Assembly: GCA_017433725.1 (NCBI GenBank)
Contig: JAFRGQ010000076.1
Span: forward strand, 40,520 to 104,519
Length of the DNA: 64,000 nucleotides
Direction: 5' to 3'
Source: Lachnospiraceae bacterium
GTDB taxonomy: Bacteria > Bacillota > Clostridia > Lachnospirales > Lachnospiraceae
Of the stretch, positions 51,601-59,125 are shown piece by piece. A program made the position numbers and the translations under genes. Each line of letters begins with the position of its first letter. Position 1 is the stretch's first letter. The notes beneath the pieces were generated by a model. That model made no database searches and had not been told where the DNA came from. It saw only the letters and a list, made by a program, of their open reading frames with translations.

Positions 51601-53152
51601 CGTTATTCTGCCACGCGCCATATGTAAGAACAGGGTAACCATCAGCATCTTTAACTCCATTGGTATCATACAGGTCATTCTGAACAATTCCCTGTAAAGG
51701 CACAGGATAGTTCTGATAATCATAATCAGACCAACTTCCGTTCCAATAATGAGTCCCATACCCATCGGGTTCATCTCCCGAATGACCGCCGGTGTAATTA
51801 TTTATGGAATATGGTTGGTCATGTAACTTCTTTATTCCGTATGAATAAAATCTGAAGTCCCTCAGGCTGTTCCAATTACTTGGATCAGATAAATTAATGC
51901 CCTGATGTACTGAGTTGTCATTCAAGTATGTATTTCCCTTATTTGCCACAGTGTTTCGTAAATTTGTATAATTGAACAAGTTTATCTCAAGGAAGTCACT
52001 TGTATCGACTGCAACGTTATACACAGGCGAGCCGTCACCGAGAAGTTGTTCAACTCCTCTCACTGCAGCTATACCGGAAAATTCCTTTACTTCAAATGTG
52101 ATAGAATTCTCCATATCTCCAATCTCTATTGTTTCAAGAGGTTCGAGAGTCAGGGGCGTCCCGTCATCAGCAACAGCATCCATAGTAAAAGCAAATTCAT
52201 CACTTTCTTCGATGCCTGATGAATTCTCTGTAGGTTCATATGAGCCTATTTCATCGGATACCTCTAATGCTTCCTCCAAAGTACTCTCATCATTTTCAGG
52301 TGGCATCACTTCGCCGGATTCATCTAAAACATCCTCTGAAGTATTCTCAGATTCCTGAGCTTTGCCAGAATTTCTGGCCCATTTAACACTCTTTTCGTTA
52401 GAGCTTGCATCTGAATTCGGTGCTGATATCTTCTGCTCATCCTCATCTACTATATGATAAATCTCTATCTGACCCGCGGAGAGGTTCATTATCACGTCTG
52501 ATGAAATCGTCACCTGTACAGGATTTTTTCCCGGCTCATAGACTTCTCCATTTTGATCAAGAATAGTAACATTCCATGCCTCTATCACTTCCATGCCTTC
52601 CATGGAAAACGAAACAGGGTATGCATCTATAACGCAATTCTCCGGAAGCAGACCCACAATTGTCATTTTTACACTGCGTTCTTCGAAGACTGACTGTTTT
52701 CGTTCATCAGTGTAGAGATTGACGTCTACAGTCTGCTCAACAATCTGTCCGCTACCAACCTTTTCTGCATTTGCTTTGTTTGTATTTAAACTCGATGCGT
52801 CTGTACCGGAACTGTTCGTTATTGAGTCTGATTCATCTGTAAATACCCCCTCAGAATCTGCATACATGTCTTCCTGTATTTCCTCCTCTACAGGTACAGA
52901 TTCCTCCGGAGCAGCTTCTACCTCATCATCTGATCTCCACTGGAACCTTTCGGGCTCCTGATTCATCTCAATCGCAGGTTCTTCTTCCTGATTATCTGAT
53001 CCAGAAGGATTTCCCCAGCTGAATCTCTCACCGGCTTCTACCGGGTTCACAAGAGATAGTCTTCCGCCGATTGATTCATAACTTCCTGAAATTCCGGAAG
53101 CAATCAAACTCGCAAACACAACTCCTGCCAATATACGCTTATATCTCTTCAT
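48590..53152 (-). CDS. Large sortase-anchored pilus tip-like adhesin with fibro-slime domain
   Basis: A 1520-residue surface protein; ATG 53152 with GGAG upstream is used. A signal peptide (MKRYKRILAGVVFASLIASG) is followed by an acidic Ser/Glu-rich region (~30-340). A fibro-slime/PA14-like domain occupies roughly 540-780, with DDLWVFIDGKLVLDVGGVHQ and VDGTIDFKTGEV. Further beta domains follow, including a Cna-B/SpaA-like domain near 1340-1470 (NVEFELYEKTIEK and FLKETQAAEGYYLPEDGWT). The C-terminus is a complete wall signal: LPSTGG (~1484), hydrophobic helix, then KLRELKEERAA. Its size and the last position in the pilus operon fit a tip adhesin. Confidence 0.88.
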   Translation of the reverse strand: MKRYKRILAGVVFASLIASGISGSYESIGGRLSLVNPVEAGERFSWGNPSGSDNQEEEPAIEMNQEPERFQWRSDDEVEAAPEESVPVEEEIQEDMYADSEGVFTDESDSITNSSGTDASSLNTNKANAEKVGSGQIVEQTVDVNLYTDERKQSVFEERSVKMTIVGLLPENCVIDAYPVSFSMEGMEVIEAWNVTILDQNGEVYEPGKNPVQVTISSDVIMNLSAGQIEIYHIVDEDEQKISAPNSDASSNEKSVKWARNSGKAQESENTSEDVLDESGEVMPPENDESTLEEALEVSDEIGSYEPTENSSGIEESDEFAFTMDAVADDGTPLTLEPLETIEIGDMENSITFEVKEFSGIAAVRGVEQLLGDGSPVYNVAVDTSDFLEINLFNYTNLRNTVANKGNTYLNDNSVHQGINLSDPSNWNSLRDFRFYSYGIKKLHDQPYSINNYTGGHSGDEPDGYGTHYWNGSWSDYDYQNYPVPLQGIVQNDLYDTNGVKDADGYPVLTYGAWQNNGDMPQYNGYSNQASLAYLFTEEQGNINGRTGTYNGLNKLFYVDDGLYTYDSKKYYAYYNTAQGNKGDFKLYTAPSNELKGFFPFDDFKTTGVGPNGENNNWYEHHFGLTLTSKFFITPDGTVPYLDSAGNPSRDSNGALIKTDEKFTFTGDDDLWVFIDGKLVLDVGGVHQPVDGTIDFKTGEVTINNYSYLTNSSKSQGREFQHAVAKVGEYEQRVQGTLYLRDILGDDWNNPYVEHTMKVFYIERGSNDSNLKLQFNMPNPKQIDIGKNVTGDDASSYNNEDFRFQLYFSDLDSDSDTDVYDVFNPHQIKEALDLIETQTNPENVIGYAKNAYLNRLELYIGTENASHEIVYGNKLTPAQIFQLFDDDGTFKLKHGQHLKVGNLYQEQKFYVKECAEGDRFEVSVDNSVRTETDGEMVLDIPTTVFENRTIKRKIEVDKTWEGVDYADQPDSIIVSVKQKDYVNVHFSGSEYDSLGDPVRIPAGDSFSFELSEKPGQNVDWDDVKVYANGALLSPAISEGVRIYSITAPATLEPVNIIVLVDSTITNYYSPSNYYTHQYNENPAEDFLTLNPIEHVLLHINAIGEVYNPATEEYDTVNLDGIGGVYSVLKDGGDELEIAVSQNAIDKGIGFVSLIPTGLFKTSTETELADSEDNLMSSGGYTLGALEGNTTLTIKLKGDTTTTADELEHSLTSLLLTNADGVEIVEYSFPNSAVTLREFTLNKPAEGIPWHRDIIDPNDLNEKMSHFYEYDIDEVYVVIGGQKKSLADIGYSKTIAGPVRSEEPWDSDETKTGAHVLSYTVTNKLAPVDVELIKTSSTKLPQGDDTYAYDILPNVEFELYEKTIEKVIEGEEEVERVVLTPVRLGIVSNSGKDYEPGADEATIAEAAAKKGKIFLTDLSRGKVYFLKETQAAEGYYLPEDGWTIAVGLDGKVTITGQDNYEVTYDVSEGEFPGSYQIKNVKMYELPSTGGPGDYLSTIIGISISFAIVLLKLRELKEERAA

Positions 53153-53255
53153 GCTAATCACTCCAATGTTAGAATTGCGTAAATCTTAACATCATTACGA
53201 AACTTTCTTTTGTCCGAAGTGCGGCTGCTATAAGAAAGCAGCCTTAAGTGGTAAA

Positions 53256-54158
53256 TCATCTTTTTTTCTTCCTAAGCACCATAACTATGATGATTACCGC
53301 TGCTATGCCGATTATTATATACATGCCAATCGGCGAATTATCTCCTGTTTTGACAATTTTCGTCGATGTTGTTGCAGTGGTAGCCGTCGTTGTCTTTGAC
53401 GGAGTATCTGGTACTCTCGTAATAGTCGGGACCACAGTAGGTTTCACAGTTACTGTTGGCGTCATAGTCACAGTGGGAGTAACTGTAGGTGTCGGAGTAG
53501 GGATTCTCTCTAATTCACCTTCTTTGGGATATACTTCCGTAGTATAGTTCCAGATATAACCATCCTGAGTACTATTTAGCATATACATTGGAGCCATCCA
53601 AAGTACCGGTTCCATTGTTATTTTTTTGAACTCGGAAATTTGTACCAAATCACGCTGCCTGCCAAGGTAGATACCCGGATCAAGGTCTGAAAATACCGCA
53701 TATCCCTGTTCATTAGTCGTTGCAGTTAAAAACGGTATCGGATTAGTCGTTAATATTAATTTATTAATTGTTTCTGCAGCCTCAAGAGATTCGGAAGCTG
53801 TCATGCCCTCGAAATCAATACCGGTCGATGCAAATGAGTCTACGATCAAATAATGAGCGGCACCACCCTCTGCCACCAGATCAGCGACCTTGTATAAATC
53901 GATAACAGCGCCGACCACAGGAACCGTCTCCTTGATATCTTCATCATCATAGGCAAGAATCGCTGTCAATATAATCTGTTCATCTCTCAGATCCTCCACA
54001 GGAAGTAACGGTGTTTTTTTCTCACGGGATGAGATATTACTCTCCTCCCCCGAACTGTTTTCTGCCGCACATACGGATAATGCTGCTCCTGCAACCAATA
54101 GCAGTGTAAGGCAAATCAATCCCATTGTGCGTATTATGTTTTTCGTTGGATGTCTCAT
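53256..54158 (-). CDS. Minor pilin-like surface protein with KTGD sorting motif
   Basis: A 300-residue protein: signal peptide (residues ~1-30, ending SVCAA), a region of prealbumin-like beta structure (IILTAILAYDDEDIKETVPV, VIDLYKVADLVAEGGAAHYL, EQGYAVFSDLDPGIYLGRQR), then a Thr/Pro/Val stalk (TPTPTVTPTVTMTPTVTVKP). The end IVKTGDNSPIGMYIIIGIAA, a hydrophobic helix and RKKKR form a sorting signal in which LPXTG is replaced by VKTGD, a variant common in clostridial pilins. Between sortase 2 and the tip gene. Probably a basal or minor pilin (inference). Confidence 0.82.
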   Translation of the reverse strand: MRHPTKNIIRTMGLICLTLLLVAGAALSVCAAENSSGEESNISSREKKTPLLPVEDLRDEQIILTAILAYDDEDIKETVPVVGAVIDLYKVADLVAEGGAAHYLIVDSFASTGIDFEGMTASESLEAAETINKLILTTNPIPFLTATTNEQGYAVFSDLDPGIYLGRQRDLVQISEFKKITMEPVLWMAPMYMLNSTQDGYIWNYTTEVYPKEGELERIPTPTPTVTPTVTMTPTVTVKPTVVPTITRVPDTPSKTTTATTATTSTKIVKTGDNSPIGMYIIIGIAAVIIIVMVLRKKKR

Positions 54159-54274
54159 TTCAAACCTCCGTATACCTACTGTTAGTATTATCCTGAACGC
54201 CCAGTGTTATCGGCTTTGAATAGTGTCATAAAAGGCATCTGAAGTCATAAAAATTCAATGCCGTAAACTAATAA

Positions 54275-55150
54275 TCACTTACTATTTCTTCTCTTTATCT
54301 CTGATAGAATCCAGAACAAAATACACAGGGCGAAGAATACTGCAAGTCCTATCATAACCAGTTTCTCTTCCATACCTGCGTTTTTCACTTTTTCGACAAC
54401 GTCCCTTTTCTGTTCTTCCTTAGCTTCCTCTTCAAATGGTATACGATGCCCTCGTATCAGAAGCCTGTGGGAATTAACGCCGTATGGCGTACATGTCACA
54501 AGTGTAACCAAGTCTTCACCCGGTACAATGTCTAATGCTTTAGATTCGTGAGGCAGCACTGTCAGAATCTGATCCACCTCATATGCGAGCGTTTCATTGA
54601 GAACCTGAAGATAGAATTGATCTCCTTCTTTTATCAAATCAAGATCAGTAAAAAGCTTTCTGCCCGGAAGTCCGCGATGACCGGAAAGAACTGCATGCGT
54701 TCCCGGTCCGCCAATAGGAAGGCTTGTCCCTTCGATGTGACCAGCTCCTTTTTCCAGAGCTTCCGTACCCACGCCATGATAGATAGGTAATCGTAAGTCA
54801 ATTTTCGGAATCTCAATATATCCCATGACATAATCACCCATCGGATTTAACAAAGTATCATAAGGATGTGTGAGGATGTAGTCTTCAGTACTTTCATCGA
54901 ATGCATCCATAATATAGTTTGATAGATGCTGATCATTATAAGCCTTAGCAGCCACAAAAACATCCTTGTACTGATCTTCCGAATAGTTGTTGACTGTACG
55001 TGTGTAGTCCGAAATAAGCATTGCATCTCTATATTTATTCCATCTGCTACTGATAATGGGATAAAATAGTATTCCAGCTCCTATCATCAGCCCGACAATC
55101 CTTAGCAAATGCGGCACCCACGTCCATCTCTTATCATCGCTTTTTTTCAC
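54275..55150 (-). CDS. srtC2: Class C sortase (second)
   Basis: About 291 residues with a GTG start at 55150, which overlaps the upstream sortase stop in GTGA and has AAGGAAGATGAA before it; a longer ORF reading into the upstream gene is not supported. An N-terminal membrane helix (~15-40) precedes the catalytic domain with His in AVLSGHRGLPGRKLFTDLD, and TLVTCTPYGVNSHRLLIRGH with Cys and Arg. A lid-like segment and a C-terminal membrane helix (~255-280) are the class C hallmarks. It polymerises pilins through lysine linkages. Translation coupled to the first sortase. Confidence 0.92.
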   Translation of the reverse strand: MKKSDDKRWTWVPHLLRIVGLMIGAGILFYPIISSRWNKYRDAMLISDYTRTVNNYSEDQYKDVFVAAKAYNDQHLSNYIMDAFDESTEDYILTHPYDTLLNPMGDYVMGYIEIPKIDLRLPIYHGVGTEALEKGAGHIEGTSLPIGGPGTHAVLSGHRGLPGRKLFTDLDLIKEGDQFYLQVLNETLAYEVDQILTVLPHESKALDIVPGEDLVTLVTCTPYGVNSHRLLIRGHRIPFEEEAKEEQKRDVVEKVKNAGMEEKLVMIGLAVFFALCILFWILSEIKRRNSK

Positions 55151-56001
55151 TTCATCTTCCTTCTCTTTCCAATCCATCCGGTCACAAAGAAGATGACTAC
55201 TGCGATTACAATACCTATCAGCACGCACAGCGCCTGCATCATCATGTAATTCTTATCTGACCTCGGCACTGCATTCTTAACATTTTCCTTGTATTCCTCG
55301 TCCGAATACGGTACTCGATGTCCCCTTACAAGTAGTCTGTGAGTGTTTACTGCATACGGCGTACAAGTGACCAGGGTCGCATAATCTTCCCCTTTCACGA
55401 CAGACAACGACTCAACCTGAGAAGGTTCGACAGTCAATATTTGATCCACTTCATAAGCAAAAGTCTGATCTAATACATGAAAATAGAATACATCTCCGGC
55501 CTTTAACAGATTCAGATCAGTAAAAAGCTTCTGATTTGGCAAACCTCTGTGTGCAGATACAACACAATGGGTACCCTCTCCCCCTACAGGCAAGGCACTA
55601 CCTAACAGATGACCAGCACCCTTCTCAAGGGAGGCAGAAGTTGTATAGTGATAAATCGGAATATTTACCTTGATAGCCGGTATTTCAACCGTGCCTATCA
55701 TTCCGGAACCTGATTCGTTGAGGAGTGATTCATATTCCTTATCCTGTGTACCTTCCCGTATAGAGAACGCATCCGGTACAGCCGGAACGTCAAGTGTCTG
55801 ATTGTAAGCCTGAGCGCTTTCTATCATTTCCTTAAAATGTTCACTGCCGGCGTCCCTTTCAACCGTCTTATGATAATCAGATACCAGGAGAGACTCTCTG
55901 TATGCGTTCCATCGACTGCTGATCATCGGATAAAAAGTAATTCCCATACCTATGAGGAAAAATACAGCAAAAGCAATATTTCGTATCCTCTTTTTGTTCA
56001 T
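55147..56001 (-). CDS. srtC1: Class C sortase (first)
   Basis: A 284-residue protein from ATG 56001 after CAGGGAGAATTT. Domain order is as in the second sortase: N-terminal helix (~7-25), CVVSAHRGLPNQKLFTDLNL with the catalytic His, DYATLVTCTPYAVNTHRLLVRGH with Cys and Arg, and a C-terminal membrane helix. Sequence is close to the second copy over the catalytic part, pointing to tandem duplication. It follows the major pilin gene across a hairpin at 56162. Two class C sortases may divide labour between shaft and tip or base. Confidence 0.92.
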   Translation of the reverse strand: MNKKRIRNIAFAVFFLIGMGITFYPMISSRWNAYRESLLVSDYHKTVERDAGSEHFKEMIESAQAYNQTLDVPAVPDAFSIREGTQDKEYESLLNESGSGMIGTVEIPAIKVNIPIYHYTTSASLEKGAGHLLGSALPVGGEGTHCVVSAHRGLPNQKLFTDLNLLKAGDVFYFHVLDQTFAYEVDQILTVEPSQVESLSVVKGEDYATLVTCTPYAVNTHRLLVRGHRVPYSDEEYKENVKNAVPRSDKNYMMMQALCVLIGIVIAVVIFFVTGWIGKRRKMK

Positions 56002-56161
56002 AAATTCTCCCTGTTGTCTTCAATTGTAAGTCTCGCACTTTAACTTAAGTTTTAAAGCGTCAGATTTACACTTGATCCTATACTACGCTCATAATCAGGA
56101 CGTTCTTATGTTGCGTCAGCGTATGTTAACAATAGTCCGCAACTAACCTGAAACAATTCCG

Positions 56162-56200
56162 TTTCAGACAGGACCGGTGTAATACCGGCCCTGCCTGAAA
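56162..56200 (-). terminator. Partial terminator or stabilising hairpin after the major pilin gene
   Basis: TTTCAG, CAGG and CCGG (56162-56177) pair with CCGG, CTG and CTGAAA (56185-56200). No long T-run follows on the minus strand. It probably lets the pilin be expressed above the sortases, as in other pilus operons. Confidence 0.6.
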
Positions 56201-56289
56201 TATGCTCATGTATTAAACATCGCAATCCCCATCAAACAGCTTATGCTCGTCTTGAGGTTAAAACAATGCACGTATCGCCATCTCACACA

Positions 56290-58215
56290 TCAAGCTTTCT
56301 TTGCGCGGCTCCTGAAATAAGAACCTGCTACAATTGCCATAACAGCAACACCGATGATGGTGAAGAGATAAGAGCCCATGCCACCGGTTGACGGAAGATC
56401 AGCAAGCGGTGTATCAAGAATTTCGAGCGGGCTGATAGTTACATTAACGTTGGTAGTGACTTCACCAAAATGCTCATTAACTGTTGTTGTTGGGTTCCCC
56501 TCGCCATCCGTCGTATATACATCTGTTATCTGTGTAGCAGTGTTCGTATAAGAAATGGATCCGGCTTCAGAGTCATCCTTAGCGTTATAGAAAGTAATGC
56601 TGTAGGACTCAAGAACGCCAGTAGTTTCATTGACGGTTGCTGCGATGACAACCTTATAAATTGTACTATTGAGAGAGTATCCTGCAGGAGCCTTTGTCTC
56701 TTTCACATAGTATGTACCTTTATTGAGACCGTGGAAATACAGGTGTCCGCCGTCATCAGACGTTGTAACCGCTACCGGATTTCCGGTAACATCTTTTTTT
56801 GTACTATCATACTCTGTATAGAGACTGAATTCTGCGTCTGCGAGAGCATTTGAAGGCTTTTTAGATGTTCCGCCGGTAAATGTTGTTAAACCGTCTGTAT
56901 AATTATCCCAAGTCCTTTCCGTAGTTGTTGTTTCCTCCTTAACAACTTCATAGGATGTCTCATTTCCAGGTGTAGTTTCATGCCATTGGTCATCGCCATG
57001 TGTTGTCGTGACATCTTCACCGCCGATTTTACCGTCGATGGCAAATGTGTAGTTGTAAGTCACATCTTCTTTCGTTTTTACAGAATTATCGTTTGACGGG
57101 TCATTGCTGTACTCAAGCTTAACAATGTTCTTGTTCTCATCAAAGTTCTGTGCTGTGTCTACATCGCTGAGCTTAGCGCTGTATGTCACAGTAATTTTAT
57201 CTCCGCCATGGTCAAAGATATAAGCTTCTGTAAGCTGGATAACGAAACCTTTCTTATCGGTATCAACCGTAATGGTATAGTCCTTGTCAGCACCCTTTTG
57301 CAGTTCCGTTGTGCCATTTTTTACAACGATTCCTGTTGTTGCTACATCAATAATTTCAGTAAATGTAGCATCCAGTTTATCAGTTACTCTGACGATTGGA
57401 TGATCATAAGTACCGGTCACGGTGGTGATCGTCGTTGGGTCACCACTGGCATTTTCGGTAGTAGTCGTCACAGAACTTGTTTTATAGGAAGGTATATCCG
57501 CTGTAATTTTGAAATTGATCGTGTCACCTACAGTTGTATTATCACCATCTGCCGAAACAGTCGTACCCTTCTTGTCGCCATCATCAGTAACGATTGACTT
57601 TGTTACATCAGGCTCTGATTTTTTAACATATGTTTCGTTACCGTAAGCAAATGGCGATGCAAGATCAACTGTCCCACTCGTAATAGATCCGCTGTTGTTT
57701 GCATCCGTATAGTTTATGGATACGAGTGCCGGATTATAAACATTCGTGTTCGTTCCTGTAATAAGTACGAGGTATTCACCTGCGCCGGCTTTTTTTGCTG
57801 CGTCTGCTGTAGCATCAGTAGGATTAGCAGACTTAAACGATTTTGATGTCGCATCATAATCAAGAATAACACTTGTGTAAGCGCTCGGATTAGCGAGAAT
57901 TGTTGTTGCCATAGCAGTCACTTCTTCAGATGTCGGTCTGAAATTGACTGTATCAGCAATTGATAACCCATCTGCTACATTATATTTTACAAGACCTTCC
58001 GAATTATATTCCGGTGAAACAATTCGATAAGCTGTGACTGTAGCCACGCCTGTGTCCTTTGAATCTACACCCAGTACGGAAATAACCGCCCTGTCTGTTC
58101 CAGACGGAGGAACAGGTGTCAGTGTCGGATCTGCTGCCATTACCGGTACGCACATCGCAATCATCATAATTGCCGCGATGAGCAGTGCGCCTAAACGCTT
58201 CAGTGTGTTCTTCAT
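56290..58215 (-). CDS. Major pilin subunit (SpaA/FimA-type, LPSTGG-anchored)
   Basis: A 641-residue surface protein from ATG 58215 after GAAAGGGGACTTCAAT. Signal peptide: residues 1-28 (ending PVMAA). Three or four Ig-like Cna-B domains follow, with TTVGDTINFKITADIPSYK near 225-245 and a C-terminal domain with ADAEFSLYTEYD and the E-box GTYYVKETKAPAGYSLN (~505-530), whose Glu forms an isopeptide bond. The shaft lysine may lie in EPDVTKSIVTDD (~210). The end LPSTGGMGSYLFTIIGVAVM and SRAKKA are the sorting signal. First and largest-expression gene of the pilus operon by position. Confidence 0.9.
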   Translation of the reverse strand: MKNTLKRLGALLIAAIMMIAMCVPVMAADPTLTPVPPSGTDRAVISVLGVDSKDTGVATVTAYRIVSPEYNSEGLVKYNVADGLSIADTVNFRPTSEEVTAMATTILANPSAYTSVILDYDATSKSFKSANPTDATADAAKKAGAGEYLVLITGTNTNVYNPALVSINYTDANNSGSITSGTVDLASPFAYGNETYVKKSEPDVTKSIVTDDGDKKGTTVSADGDNTTVGDTINFKITADIPSYKTSSVTTTTENASGDPTTITTVTGTYDHPIVRVTDKLDATFTEIIDVATTGIVVKNGTTELQKGADKDYTITVDTDKKGFVIQLTEAYIFDHGGDKITVTYSAKLSDVDTAQNFDENKNIVKLEYSNDPSNDNSVKTKEDVTYNYTFAIDGKIGGEDVTTTHGDDQWHETTPGNETSYEVVKEETTTTERTWDNYTDGLTTFTGGTSKKPSNALADAEFSLYTEYDSTKKDVTGNPVAVTTSDDGGHLYFHGLNKGTYYVKETKAPAGYSLNSTIYKVVIAATVNETTGVLESYSITFYNAKDDSEAGSISYTNTATQITDVYTTDGEGNPTTTVNEHFGEVTTNVNVTISPLEILDTPLADLPSTGGMGSYLFTIIGVAVMAIVAGSYFRSRAKKA

Positions 58216-58952
58216 ATTGAAGTCCCCTTTCTAGTTTTTTTGTTGTTTTTTCTTATCACCGGAACTGCTCCATAAGCCCGATGATTAAATTCGACCGACA
58301 AATCGGCTTTTATCGTCAGCTGCTTTGCAGCATCCGATAAAATTCATTACAATCAGTTCTGTTATGTGATTTTCTTCTTCGACTTTGCCCTCCTTTCGCA
58401 TTTTTTGTAATAATAACAACAGGAGTGCGGTCATTCAGATAGCCACACCACTGATTGTAATCATCCATTATAGTGATTCTGTGTATTATGTTCCGTGCAT
58501 TAACTTGTTAAAGCAAGGGGAATAAAAAAGAAACCATTTGATATTTCGTCACCTATTTTGTCAAACCAAATGGAAAAAAATAAAAACGCACAACACAGAC
58601 ACCCCTTCTTTATCTCAATGTTGTACACAGAATGTAAAAGTAAGAGAACTAATAACACCAAGTATTATCAGTATCCGATTTAGATAAACGCATGGCCTTT
58701 CGTTTTGAAAACAATAACAACTCCCCAAATGATTATTCTCTGACAAATCCACGCATCAATATTCATCAAAAATATAATTGATATGCATAATATACTCTAA
58801 TGCAAAACAAAAGTAAAGGGCTCTTATGTCGTTTTTTATCCGGCACAGAGAGATATTTTTTGTAAAAAATGTACAAAACAACAAATCAAGCCTATACATT
58901 TTGCCAAACATAAATCACAAAACGTTACAAGTGTAAAAATCTATTTCAAAAA
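58216..58952. promoter_or_regulatory. Long AT-rich leader/promoter region of the pilus operon
   Basis: No gene is supported in about 740 bp. On the minus strand TATAAT lies at 58472-58467 and CATAAT at about 58488, without convincing -35 boxes. A hairpin at 58308-58342 pairs TTTTATCG with CGATAAAA around a TGCTGC/GCAGC core, and CCGACAAATCGG lies beside it, so the 5' leader is about 250 bases and structured. A 38-codon frame near 58400 lacks a ribosome binding site. The part from 58500 to 58950 is AT-rich and I see nothing else in it. Confidence 0.5.
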
Positions 58953-58995
58953 GACGGTCTTTCCGAAGTGATGTAAACCCCCCGGAAGGACCGTC
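58953..58995 (-). terminator. Terminator of the galactanase gene
   Basis: GACGGTCTTTCCG (58953-58965) pairs with CGGAAGGACCGTC (58983-58995) with one G-T pair. On the minus strand it is followed by TTTTTGAAAT. Confidence 0.85.
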
Positions 58996-59125
58996 CTTTA
59001 CTGTCGCACTTCTCAGCACATATATGCTTTCTTATTCATTGTCTCATAGTTCACAATTTATAGTTTCAAAGTTTACACTTTCATTTCAATAAGGAACCAC
59101 TCAGCGTTCCGGCCGATTCCCGAAA

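Noticed and set aside
58340-58460. 38-codon leader-peptide frame before the major pilin gene
   Set aside because: AAAGGAGG lies inside rather than before the start; no evidence of translation.
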